Shown one piece after another: positions 33,818 to 42,102 of a stretch of DNA of 64,000 nucleotides (positions are counted from its first letter, which is position 1; every line of letters starts with the position of its first letter). The position numbers and the translations under genes were made by a program. Source of the DNA: Solobacterium sp. (GTDB taxonomy: Bacteria; Bacillota_I; Bacilli_A; Erysipelotrichales; Erysipelotrichaceae); assembly GCA_017469885.1 (NCBI GenBank), contig JAFUFO010000015.1:1-64000 (forward strand). Direction: 5' to 3'. The notes under the pieces were generated by a model, which was not told the DNA's origin, did no database searches, and saw nothing but the letters and a program-made list of their open reading frames with translations.

Positions 33818-33834
33818 AAACTGTTCCTGTTTTC
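33808..33834 (+). terminator. Terminator overlapping the end of the small basic gene
   Basis: GGAACAG and CTGTTCC form a 7-bp stem around TGAAAA, followed by TGTTTTC. The TGA of the upstream gene forms the loop start, so the gene ends inside its own terminator. Confidence 0.65.
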
Positions 33835-33914
33835 ATTGAGTGAACATTCTGCGGTACGGCATGGCGGAAATAAAAATAGTCTGTTATGATTTGCGCGTTG
33901 AAAGAGGCTGATCA

Positions 33915-34565
33915 ATGAAAAAAGGCGCAATTTTTGATATGGACGGACTGATGTTCGATACGGAATCGATGTATCAGGAAGTCTGGAAGGAAATCGCAGC
34001 GGAGATGGGCATCACGCTGCCGGACACATTCGTGTATGAAATCTGCGGCACCAGCGGAGACCTGCTTCGCTCCGTTGTACGGAAGTATTATCATACGGAT
34101 GATCCGGACGCACTGTTTCACCGTGTTGTATACGGCGTAGAGGAAAAACTGAAAACTGCAGTGCCGGTCAAGCCGGGCCTGTTTGAAATTCTGGAATACT
34201 TTAAGGCGCAGGGCGTGAAAATCGCCGTTGCCAGTTCCTCCTGGCCGGAAATGATCCGGTCCAATCTTCAGGTATCCGGCACAGAACAGTACTTCGATGA
34301 AGTGGTCAGCGGAAGCTGGGTGGAACATGGAAAGCCGGCACCGGATATCTTCCTGCTGGCGGCGGAAAAACTCGGCCTGGATGCGAAAGACTGCTATGTC
34401 TTTGAGGATTCCACCAACGGCGTGCTCGCAGGTCTTGCGGCAGGATGCACAACGGTCATGGTTCCGGACTATGTGCAGCCCAATGAAACCATTCGAAAAA
34501 GCCAGGCGGTCGTCTGCACGTCGCTGAATGAAGCCCTTGAACGGATTCAGAACGGTCAGCTCTGA
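33915..34565 (+). CDS. HAD family phosphatase (beta-phosphoglucomutase-like)
   Basis: A 216-residue HAD hydrolase. Motif I is IFDMDGLMFDTE (catalytic Asp pair, ~7-18), motif II is VASSSW, the Lys is in EHGKPAPDIFLLAA and motif IV is CYVFEDSTNGVLAG. An alpha-helical cap follows motif I, placing it in subfamily I with sugar-phosphate phosphatases and beta-phosphoglucomutases. A TATGAT box lies about 30 bp upstream and AAAGAGG precedes the start. It is monocistronic or weakly linked to the next gene. The substrate cannot be told. Confidence 0.88.
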   Translation: MKKGAIFDMDGLMFDTESMYQEVWKEIAAEMGITLPDTFVYEICGTSGDLLRSVVRKYYHTDDPDALFHRVVYGVEEKLKTAVPVKPGLFEILEYFKAQGVKIAVASSSWPEMIRSNLQVSGTEQYFDEVVSGSWVEHGKPAPDIFLLAAEKLGLDAKDCYVFEDSTNGVLAGLAAGCTTVMVPDYVQPNETIRKSQAVVCTSLNEALERIQNGQL

Positions 34566-34611
34566 CTGTATGGTTTAAAACACATAATCAGAAAAAGGAG
34601 AACACAAGAGT

Positions 34612-35748
34612 ATGGAGTTCAAACCCGCTAAAAAGCTCGGATTCGGACTGATGCGTCTGCCCCTGAATGACAAATCCAATCCGGCTGACATCGACATGGA
34701 ACAGCTCAAACAGATGGTGGATCTGTTCATGGAAAACGGCTTCACCTATTTCGACACCGCATGGATGTACAACGCCTTTGCCAGTGAATCCGCCGCAAAG
34801 GAAGCACTTGTTTCCCGGTATCCGCGGGAAAGCTTCACCCTTGCGACAAAACTGCATGCCGGCTTCATTGAGACAAAGGAAGACCGCGACAAAATTTTCA
34901 ATACACAGCTGGAGCGGACCGGTGCCGGTTACTTTGACTACTATCTGATTCACGGGATCGAAGCGACCATGATTGAGAAATATGAGTCACTGGAATGCTT
35001 TGACTGGCTTCTGGAGAAGAAGGCGGCCGGTCTGGTAAAACACGCTGGTTTCTCCTTCCATGACACACCGGAGATGCTGGAAGAGATCCTGACAAAACAT
35101 CCGGAAATGGAATTCGTTCAGCTTCAGATCAACTATCTTGACTGGGAAAGCGAATGGATCCGTTCCCGGGCATGTTATGAAGTGGCGGAATGCCATGGCA
35201 AACCGGTTATCGTCATGGAGCCGGTCAAGGGCGGAACCCTCGCAAAGGTTCCTGCGGAAGCGGAGGCGCTGTTTAAAGAACACGATGCGTCAATGTCCGT
35301 TCCGAGCTGGGCGATCCGGTTCGCCGCAAGTCTTCCGAATGTCATGGTCGTACTGTCCGGTATGAGCTCCATTGACCAGATGAAAGACAATCTGAGTTAC
35401 ATGAAGGAGTTCCGTCCGCTGAGCGAAGAAGAACAGAAGATCTGTTTCAAAGCGGCGGATATTATTAACAGTCAGATTGCAATTCCCTGCACCGGATGCT
35501 CGTACTGTACGGAAGGCTGTCCGATGAATATTGCGATTCCGCAGTATTTCTCCATCTATAACGAGGACATGCGTGAACATCTCGAAGAGAAGGGATGGAC
35601 AATCAACTTTACAAACTATGAAATCATTTCCGGTACCCGCGGAAAGGCATCCGACTGTATTGCCTGCGGACAGTGCGAAGGCGTCTGTCCCCAGCATCTT
35701 TCCATCATTGATTATCTGAAGGATGTTGCGGCACATTACGAACACTGA
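34612..35748 (+). CDS. Aldo/keto reductase with C-terminal 2x[4Fe-4S] ferredoxin domain
   Basis: A 378-residue two-domain oxidoreductase. Residues 1-280 form the AKR barrel: LGFGLMRLPL, FDTAWMYN with the catalytic Tyr, a KLHAGF Lys and YYLIHGIEATM with the His. Residues ~285-370 hold two ferredoxin-type cysteine sets, CTGCSYCTEGCPM and CIACGQCEGVCPQ. Such fusions are common in anaerobes and move electrons between ferredoxin/NAD(P)H and a carbonyl substrate that has not been defined. A good AAGGAG is 11 bp before the ATG. It precedes hpt by 22 bp and may share its transcript. Confidence 0.9.
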   Translation: MEFKPAKKLGFGLMRLPLNDKSNPADIDMEQLKQMVDLFMENGFTYFDTAWMYNAFASESAAKEALVSRYPRESFTLATKLHAGFIETKEDRDKIFNTQLERTGAGYFDYYLIHGIEATMIEKYESLECFDWLLEKKAAGLVKHAGFSFHDTPEMLEEILTKHPEMEFVQLQINYLDWESEWIRSRACYEVAECHGKPVIVMEPVKGGTLAKVPAEAEALFKEHDASMSVPSWAIRFAASLPNVMVVLSGMSSIDQMKDNLSYMKEFRPLSEEEQKICFKAADIINSQIAIPCTGCSYCTEGCPMNIAIPQYFSIYNEDMREHLEEKGWTINFTNYEIISGTRGKASDCIACGQCEGVCPQHLSIIDYLKDVAAHYEH

Positions 35749-35770
35749 ACAAACGCAGAGGAGTGAACCT

Positions 35771-36313
35771 ATGTACAACGCAATGAATGAAATCGATGAA
35801 GTGCTCTTCACAAGAGACGATATCGCAAAACGGGTTGCGGAACTCGGCGCAGAGATTACCCGTGACTATGAGGGAAAGGACCTGATCGTAGTTGGCATTC
35901 TCAAAGGTGCCGGCATCTTCATGTGTGATCTGATCCGGGAAATCAATTCGCCGATCAGAATTGATTTCATGTCCGTTTCCAGTTACGGAAATTCAACCGA
36001 ATCCTCCGGCATCGTACGCATTACAAGCGACCTCCATCAGGATATTCAGGGCTGTTCCGTACTGATCGTGGAAGATATCATCGATACCGGATATACCCTG
36101 CATTATCTGCGTGAATATCTGAGGAACCGCGGCGCGGAAGATGTGAAAATCTGTGCACTGCTGGATAAGCCGTCCCGCAGACAGGTGGAGGTGCCGGTGG
36201 ATTATATCGGCTTTGAAGTCGAAGACAGGTTCATCATCGGCTATGGCATCGACTATGCGGAAAAATACCGTAACCTGCCGTTTATCGGCACGTTAAAACA
36301 GAGCGCTGAATAA
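35771..36313 (+). CDS. hpt: Hypoxanthine phosphoribosyltransferase
   Basis: About 180 residues from the ATG at 35771, which follows GAGGAG; an upstream ATG at 35723 overlaps the previous gene. It converts hypoxanthine or guanine plus PRPP to IMP or GMP. The PRPP loop VLIVEDIIDTGYTL, the early ILKGAGIFMCDLI, and the C-terminal DYIGFEVEDRFIIGYGIDYA define Hpt. Length is normal. It supports purine salvage together with the nucleoside hydrolase. A terminator follows. Confidence 0.94.
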   Translation: MYNAMNEIDEVLFTRDDIAKRVAELGAEITRDYEGKDLIVVGILKGAGIFMCDLIREINSPIRIDFMSVSSYGNSTESSGIVRITSDLHQDIQGCSVLIVEDIIDTGYTLHYLREYLRNRGAEDVKICALLDKPSRRQVEVPVDYIGFEVEDRFIIGYGIDYAEKYRNLPFIGTLKQSAE

Positions 36314-36326
36314 GCGGGCAAAAACA

Positions 36327-36361
36327 GAACCATCCACCGGCTCAGCCGATGGATGGTTTTA
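36327..36361. terminator. Terminator between hpt and the convergent small gene
   Basis: AACCATCCA and TGGATGGTT form the outer stem and CGGCT/AGCCG an inner stem, followed by TTTT; it can serve both strands. Confidence 0.82.
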
Positions 36362-36369
36362 GTCTGAGC

Positions 36370-36606
36370 TTATCCGAAGATCTTTTTCAGCTGTGCCCGC
36401 TTTGCGCGAATCAGCTGTTCTTCTTCCGTTGTGACATCTGCCCGCAGGAAATGGAAGTACCAGAAATCATAGGTGTCGTCCTTGAGCCGGAAGGCATGCG
36501 TGTGTATTCCTTCCTCATAGGTCACGCCGGTTTCCTCGAAGATGCGGGTGATGCGTTCCCATTCACGCAGATTGTAGGTTCCGTATACAAGCAGTGATGT
36601 TTTCAT
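36370..36606 (-). CDS. Small hypothetical protein
   Basis: A 78-residue protein from the ATG at 36606, chosen because AAGGAGG lies 8-12 bp upstream; longer readings extend into the divergent promoter zone. The sequence MKTSLLVYGTYNLREWERIT, YEEGIHTHAFRL and DTYDFWYFHFL, ending in Lys-rich KRAQLKKIFG, is compact, aromatic-rich and without membrane segment. No family is recognised. It faces hpt across a terminator and is divergent from the gene at 36817. Confidence 0.72.
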   Translation of the reverse strand: MKTSLLVYGTYNLREWERITRIFEETGVTYEEGIHTHAFRLKDDTYDFWYFHFLRADVTTEEEQLIRAKRAQLKKIFG

Positions 36607-36816
36607 ATGTAGCTCCTCCTTACGGCAGGTTACCGTTCCGCAGGGAACGGCTGTTTCTGCCGGATCATAATCGCTGTTTATTTTGCGAGGGGAAATGTCC
36701 AAAATCTTTCCAAAGGGTTCCCTGCCCATGAGAAACAACGCAGAAGAGGAGGGAATGAGGCGAAAGCCGCATACGGAAGGCGGCGAATGAGTATAATAGA
36801 CACGAGGTAAATAACT

Positions 36817-37689
36817 ATGAGTCTGATATTAAATCTGTTGCTGATCGCATTTTCCGTATACATGTTCTACCGGGTATTCCAGCTTTCCGGACGCGGAAGA
36901 CTGAACAAGGAGATGCTGAAGATTCTCGACAAGATGGATGATCGCGACGCGTTCTTTGCGAATGCGGATGAGTTCATCAATGTATCCAAGGATCCGGAAT
37001 ACGGACAGAAGGTCCGTGTCCTCCGCCTCTGGGGTGATGTTTTCTATGAGCGGGATGAGGAATTCAAGGAACATCTCGAAGACCTTGATATCGATATCCT
37101 TCTTCAGCCGGCAAAGAAGAATCAGGGCTTTGCGAACAATGAGGACAGCTTCTTCTATCTGTACATGGCAATTCCGAACCGCTTGAATTACCGCGGACGC
37201 AATGATCTGCGCAAGCTCCATGAGGAAAAGATTGCGGCATATGCAGAGGTCAACGGGGATACGCTTCTCAAGGCGATCCATGATGAAAATAAAAAGTATT
37301 ATGACCGCACGGATGATCTCGGAAAAGCGTTTATCAAACAGCTTCTGGCTGGTGAATATGCCGGATACCGTTATTCTAAGCAGTTGATCGGACTGTACAA
37401 GAACTGTGAAGAGGCAATTCTTGCGGCACAGTATCGGGACGAAGGAAATACGGAAGGTTATGAGGAATGCCTGAAGGACATTCACAACTTTGCGACAAAT
37501 ACCCGTCTCGGTATGCGCTGGCTGAAGGAACTCCATATTGAACTTCCGAAAGAGGAAGAAGAGTCGGAAGAGACCGAAGTCGAATCCGCAGAGACAGCAG
37601 AAACAGCGGAAGCGGAAGTTGTGGAAGCGGAAGCTGTGGAAACAGAAGAGCCGGCCGCTCCCGTTGAAGAAAAGGAAGATGCTGAATGA
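36817..37689 (+). CDS. Hypothetical membrane-anchored protein with acidic C-terminal tail
   Basis: A 290-residue protein with one N-terminal membrane helix (MSLILNLLLIAFSVYMFYRV) and a cytosolic helical domain (EMLKILDKMDDRDAFFANAD; AKKNQGFANNEDSFFYLYMA). The final ~45 residues are almost only Glu, Ala and Val (EEEESEETEVESAETAETA), a flexible acidic tail. A TATAAT box occurs about 25 bp upstream. Its stop overlaps the pth start by 4 bp, so it is translationally coupled to pth and mfd. No family recognised; the place in a translation/repair operon is a clue but not proof of role. Confidence 0.75.
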   Translation: MSLILNLLLIAFSVYMFYRVFQLSGRGRLNKEMLKILDKMDDRDAFFANADEFINVSKDPEYGQKVRVLRLWGDVFYERDEEFKEHLEDLDIDILLQPAKKNQGFANNEDSFFYLYMAIPNRLNYRGRNDLRKLHEEKIAAYAEVNGDTLLKAIHDENKKYYDRTDDLGKAFIKQLLAGEYAGYRYSKQLIGLYKNCEEAILAAQYRDEGNTEGYEECLKDIHNFATNTRLGMRWLKELHIELPKEEEESEETEVESAETAETAEAEVVEAEAVETEEPAAPVEEKEDAE

Positions 37690-38282
37690 AGCTGATCGCA
37701 GGACTCGGCAACCCGGGAAAGGAATACGAAAAGACCCGGCATAACAGCGGATACATGGCACTGGCAAAACTTGCGGAAAATGTCGGTGCTTCGGTTACCG
37801 TAAACAAATTCAACGCTTTGACCGCAACGGCAATGATCGGCGGAGAGAAGGTTCTTCTGATGGAGCCGCTCACATTCATGAACCTGTCCGGAAATGCCGT
37901 GCGCGCAGCCGCAGATTACTATAAGATTGACCCGCAGGATATTCTCATCCTGCATGATGACATGGATCTTCCGGTCGGCTCGGTACGAATCCGTCCGAAG
38001 GGAAGTTCCGGCGGTCAGAAGGGAATGAAACATATCATTTCCTGCATGGGCACGGATGAGATTGCCCGCATCCGCATCGGCGTCGGCCACAGTAAGCGCG
38101 GTGAACATGAGGAAGTGCCTGACTGGGTACTGTCTCCCGTCGCAAAGGCAGACCGTGATCTGTTTGAGACCGCGATCGATACCGCCGCAAAAGCTGCGGA
38201 GGCGTGGGTGAGTCAGCCGATGGACCGTGTCATGTCGCACTATAACCTGAAGGTGAAGCCGGAAGGAGAAAAGGAAGAATAA
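37686..38282 (+). CDS. pth: Peptidyl-tRNA hydrolase
   Basis: A 198-residue Pth, which frees tRNA from stalled or dropped-off peptidyl-tRNA. All features are present: AGLGNPGKEYEKTRHNSGYM with the catalytic His, the PLTFMNLSGNAV motif, LILHDDMDLPVGSVRIR with the Asp, and SSGGQKGMKHIISCMGTDEI. The start overlaps the preceding gene (ATGA). The order pth-mfd-rqcP is conserved in Bacillota and couples ribosome rescue with transcription-coupled repair. Confidence 0.96.
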   Translation: MKLIAGLGNPGKEYEKTRHNSGYMALAKLAENVGASVTVNKFNALTATAMIGGEKVLLMEPLTFMNLSGNAVRAAADYYKIDPQDILILHDDMDLPVGSVRIRPKGSSGGQKGMKHIISCMGTDEIARIRIGVGHSKRGEHEEVPDWVLSPVAKADRDLFETAIDTAAKAAEAWVSQPMDRVMSHYNLKVKPEGEKEE

Positions 38283-38287
38283 CCGTT

Positions 38288-41200
38288 TTGGAAGAGAACA
38301 GCAGCTTTCCGGTCAGTATCCTGGAAGAACTGGATACGAATCCGGCAGTTCAGAAACTTGACGCAGGGAAAGGACCGCTTCCGCTTTCCTCGCTGATTGA
38401 GGAAGCACTGGTGATTGCGGTATCCTACCGCAGAAAACCGCGGCCGATCCTGGTCGTCAAACACAGCTTATACAGCGCGCAGAGACTGTACGAACGTCTG
38501 TCGACCCTCCTGGGTGAGACAAATTGCGCGCTTTTCGGTGCGGATGAATCGCTCCGTGTTGAGGCAATCGCCGCCAGTCCGGAGATGACCGCATCGAAAG
38601 TGGAAACTCTCGCATCTCTGCTTTCCAATCCCTGTCAGATCGTTGTGACCTGCCCGAGCGGACTGCTTCGGCAGCTGCCGTCTCCGGAGACATTCCGTGA
38701 TGCATGCATTCATATCAAAACCGGCGACACGCTTGAGATGGAAGAGCTCAAGCGTAAGCTCCGGGCTGGCGGATACGCTGAGACCTCCCATATCGATCAG
38801 CCGCTTTCCTTTGCGGCCCGCGGCGGCATTGTCGATGTATATTCCATCAACTATGAACAGCCGGTGCGTATTGAATTCTTTGACAATGAAGTCGACAGTA
38901 TCCGCTTCTTTGACGCAACGACGCAGAAGACGGTGCTTCCGCTCAATGAAGTAACCGTTGTGCCGGCAAGTGATATTCTCTTTTCCGATGCGCAGAAGAA
39001 AGAGCTGCGTGCGGAGGCGGAGCGTATCCTGCAGGAAGAACATGACGCCATCCTGCAGTCCTCGGTGGAAGCCTCGCTTTCCCTGATTGAAAATTCCATC
39101 AGTGAACCGGGTATCTATCCATATGTTGCCTTACTGAAGGAAGCGTCTTCCATTGCGGACTATATGGATCATCCGCTGATCATCACCGGGGATGATGAAA
39201 CGATCCGCGGGGCAGTGAAGCGGCTGAATGATGAAACGCTTTCCTACCTGCAGGAAATGGTTCAGGAAAAGAAACTTCTGCCAAGATTTGCGGTCTTCCA
39301 TGACTATGACCGCATCGGCAAGGGCTGCAAGCGCATCAATGAAGATCCGCTCTATGACAATATTTCCGGCATTACGGAAGTGCATCTTCCGAATGAACCG
39401 CTGGATCTGCGGCTCCGCATCATAAGCAAAGAATACCGGGTGCTGTGCTGCCTGCACAGTTCCCAGATGAACAAGGTGATCAATACCTGTGTGGAAAACA
39501 CTCTTCCGTATCAGCTGATCACCGATGAGACTTCCCCGATCAGACCGGGTCTCAATGTCTGCCTGTCGGATTTCCCGGAGGGCTTTGTCCTGCAGGAAAG
39601 CGGACTGACGGTTGTGACGGACCGGGAACTGTTTGAGATCAGCCATCATACCGGACGGTATGAAAAGAAATTCCGCAGTGCGGAAGTGATTCACGGCTAT
39701 GACGAACTCGAACCCGGAGACTACATTGTCCATGCCAATCACGGTGTCGGACAGTATATCGGAATTGAAACACGCGAAGTACAGGGTGCCATGCGTGACT
39801 TCCTGCGCATTGTGTATAAGGGTAATGCCGAACTGCTGGTCCCGCTGGAACAGTTCCGCCTCGTGCGGAAGTTTGTCTCCCGGGAAGGTGTAGTGCCGCG
39901 TTTAAACAAACTCGGCGGACATGAATGGGAAAAGACCCGGCAGAAACTGGAAGAGAATGTCACGGATCTTGCGGAACGGTTAGTGAAACTGTATGCCGCA
40001 AGAGAAGATCATATCGGCTATGCCTATCAGCCGGACAGTGACCTGCAGAAACAGTTTGAGTCTGAGTTTGCCTATGAGCTGACGCCCGACCAGGCTTCCG
40101 CAGTCGCGGATGTCAAACGGGATATGGAAAGCGACAAGCCGATGGACCGTCTGGTGTGCGGCGATGTCGGCTTTGGAAAAACCGAGATCGCAGTGCGTGC
40201 GGCCTTCAAGGCAGCCGCAGAGAACAAGCAGGTCGCCGTGCTCTGTCCGACAACGATCCTTGCGGAACAGCACTTTCAGACCTTCCTGCAGCGATTCTCC
40301 GGCTATCCGTTCTGTATCCGGGTCCTCGACCGGTTTGTGGCGCCTTCCAATGTGCGCAGCACGCTTGCCGGTCTGAAGGACGGCACGGTGGATATCGTGA
40401 TCGGAACACACCGTATCCTCTCAAAGGATGTTGAATTCAAAGACCTCGGACTGCTTGTGGTGGATGAAGAACAGCGGTTCGGCGTCGAACATAAGGAAAA
40501 GATCAAGGAACTGAAATCCAATATCGATGTGCTGACCCTGAGCGCAACCCCGATTCCCCGGACCCTGCAGATGTCGCTGGTCGGCATCCGGTCGCTGTCT
40601 CAGCTCGAGACGCCGCCTGCCAACCGCTATAACGTGCAGATCTATGTGGCGGAAATGAACCGGGGGCTGATCACCGGCGCAATTGAAAAGGAACTGGCAC
40701 GGAACGGACAGGTGTTCTACCTGTGCAATTCCATTGATCAGATCTACAACACGGCACGGACACTGAAGAACTATGTCCATGACGCAAACGTCGGCATCGT
40801 GCACGGAAAGATGGACCGTGACTCCATTGAAGATGTGATGTTCCGGTTCAATCAGAAGGAGCTGAACGTGCTGGTATGCACGACGATTATTGAAAACGGC
40901 ATTGATATTCCAAATGCCAATACGATTCTCATTGAGAATGCGCAGAACTTCGGTCTTTCGCAGATCTATCAGATCAAAGGAAGAGTCGGCCGCAGCGACC
41001 GGGTAGCGTATGCATATCTGCTGATCCCGCCGCGCCGCCAGCTGACGGAAGTTGCGTCCAAGCGGCTTCAGGCGGTCAAGGAATTTGCGCGTCTTGGCTC
41101 CGGATACAAGATCGCGATGCGCGACCTGACGATCCGCGGTGCCGGCGACATGCTGGGACCGGAACAGTCCGGATTCATTGATACGGTCGGTATCGACATG

Positions 41201-41722
41201 TATATCGAGATGCTGGAGAAGGCAATCGAAAAGACAAAGGGCATCGTCCGGGAAGAAGAGCCGGAACGGGTTCATGTCATGACTTCTTCCAGCGGCTATA
41301 TTCCGGAACACTTTGCGCCGGATGACTTCGACAAGATCTCCATGTATCAGAAGATCGACGGTCTGAACGACATGGAATCACTGGAAGAATACCGGGAAGA
41401 AGTTACCGACCAGTACGGCAGACTGCCGGAGGAAGTGGCGTCGCTGTTTGAAAAGCGCCGCCTGGATATCGCGGTCAGTGAGCCGCAGGTGGCGTCCTAT
41501 AAGGAAATCCGAAACAACCACGTCGTGACATTCACGCAGGCGTTCTCCGAGACCCTGGACGGCGTAAAACTCTTCAAGCTGTTCTCCGACATCAGTAAGG
41601 ACATCCAGCTTCGTTATTCCAACAAACAGATCATCGCTGAGGTTCCCAATACGGCACGCTCGCTTCAGACGGTGATCGAACTGATCGAACGTTCACAGGA
41701 GGCTGTTAAACATGCGAATTGA
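38288..41722 (+). CDS. mfd: Transcription-repair coupling factor Mfd
   Basis: An 1144-residue DNA translocase that dislodges stalled RNA polymerase and recruits UvrA. The UvrB-like N-terminal modules (SFAARGGIVDVYSINYEQPV) are followed by the RNA-polymerase interaction domain (LEPGDYIVHANHGVGQYIGI). The helicase motor follows, with Walker A GDVGFGKTEIAVRAAF, the DEEQ box VVDEEQRFGVEHKE, LTLSATPIPRTL and the QIKGRVGRSDRVAYAYL motif VI. The C-terminal D7 domain ends before residue 1144. The start is a TTG, 5 bp after the pth stop; no ATG or GTG fits better, and a weak site overlaps the pth end. Length is standard. Confidence 0.96.
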   Translation: MEENSSFPVSILEELDTNPAVQKLDAGKGPLPLSSLIEEALVIAVSYRRKPRPILVVKHSLYSAQRLYERLSTLLGETNCALFGADESLRVEAIAASPEMTASKVETLASLLSNPCQIVVTCPSGLLRQLPSPETFRDACIHIKTGDTLEMEELKRKLRAGGYAETSHIDQPLSFAARGGIVDVYSINYEQPVRIEFFDNEVDSIRFFDATTQKTVLPLNEVTVVPASDILFSDAQKKELRAEAERILQEEHDAILQSSVEASLSLIENSISEPGIYPYVALLKEASSIADYMDHPLIITGDDETIRGAVKRLNDETLSYLQEMVQEKKLLPRFAVFHDYDRIGKGCKRINEDPLYDNISGITEVHLPNEPLDLRLRIISKEYRVLCCLHSSQMNKVINTCVENTLPYQLITDETSPIRPGLNVCLSDFPEGFVLQESGLTVVTDRELFEISHHTGRYEKKFRSAEVIHGYDELEPGDYIVHANHGVGQYIGIETREVQGAMRDFLRIVYKGNAELLVPLEQFRLVRKFVSREGVVPRLNKLGGHEWEKTRQKLEENVTDLAERLVKLYAAREDHIGYAYQPDSDLQKQFESEFAYELTPDQASAVADVKRDMESDKPMDRLVCGDVGFGKTEIAVRAAFKAAAENKQVAVLCPTTILAEQHFQTFLQRFSGYPFCIRVLDRFVAPSNVRSTLAGLKDGTVDIVIGTHRILSKDVEFKDLGLLVVDEEQRFGVEHKEKIKELKSNIDVLTLSATPIPRTLQMSLVGIRSLSQLETPPANRYNVQIYVAEMNRGLITGAIEKELARNGQVFYLCNSIDQIYNTARTLKNYVHDANVGIVHGKMDRDSIEDVMFRFNQKELNVLVCTTIIENGIDIPNANTILIENAQNFGLSQIYQIKGRVGRSDRVAYAYLLIPPRRQLTEVASKRLQAVKEFARLGSGYKIAMRDLTIRGAGDMLGPEQSGFIDTVGIDMYIEMLEKAIEKTKGIVREEEPERVHVMTSSSGYIPEHFAPDDFDKISMYQKIDGLNDMESLEEYREEVTDQYGRLPEEVASLFEKRRLDIAVSEPQVASYKEIRNNHVVTFTQAFSETLDGVKLFKLFSDISKDIQLRYSNKQIIAEVPNTARSLQTVIELIERSQEAVKHAN

Positions 41723-42002
41723 TAAATGGCTGAAAGTATCCCGAATTCTGAAGCGGCGTACCATTTCGCAGGAGCTGGCAAAAAACGACCGTGTGGAAAT
41801 CAACGGAAAAATGGTAAAGCCATCGAAGGAAGTACATGTCGGCGATGAAGTCAGCGTCCGGTTCGGAAGCCGCAGGATCACGGTGCGTGTCAATTCCGTC
41901 GAAGAAGTGAAGCGCAAGCAGGAAGCTTCCGAGATGTATGAGATCCTGAAAGAGGAATATGTGGAAGCTCCGGAAGAATCCCCGGAACAGCCGCTGATCT
42001 GA
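41712..42002 (+). CDS. rqcP: S4-domain RNA-binding ribosome quality control protein RqcP
   Basis: A 96-residue S4 protein (MRIDKWLKVSRILKRRTISQ, then ELAKNDRVEINGKMVKPSKE and VHVGDEVSVRFG). In Bacillota this small S4 protein next to mfd is RqcP (YabO), which works with RqcH in adding Ala tails to peptides on stalled 50S subunits. It overlaps mfd by 11 bp. The acidic C-terminal tail (LKEEYVEAPEESPEQPLI) is longer than usual. Hsp15 is a related alternative, but the gene order favours RqcP. Confidence 0.92.
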   Translation: MRIDKWLKVSRILKRRTISQELAKNDRVEINGKMVKPSKEVHVGDEVSVRFGSRRITVRVNSVEEVKRKQEASEMYEILKEEYVEAPEESPEQPLI

Positions 42003-42013
42003 CAATCAGCCAT

Positions 42014-42044
42014 AGCGGATATCACTCAATGATGTCCGCTTTTT
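42014..42044 (+). terminator. Terminator of the pth-mfd-rqcP operon
   Basis: AGCGGATATC and GATGTCCGCT pair with one mismatch around a short loop, followed by TTTTT. Confidence 0.75.
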
Positions 42045-42050
42045 GAATGC

Positions 42051-42084
42051 AAAAAAATCCCGCCATGCAGTCCATGGGCGGGAT
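42051..42084 (-). terminator. Terminator of the EutH-like operon
   Basis: ATCCCGCC and GGCGGGAT form an 8-bp stem. On the minus strand it is followed by a seven-T run, 19 bp past the EutH-like stop. Confidence 0.85.
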
Positions 42085-42102
42085 CAGGGGAGATATACGC
42101 CG

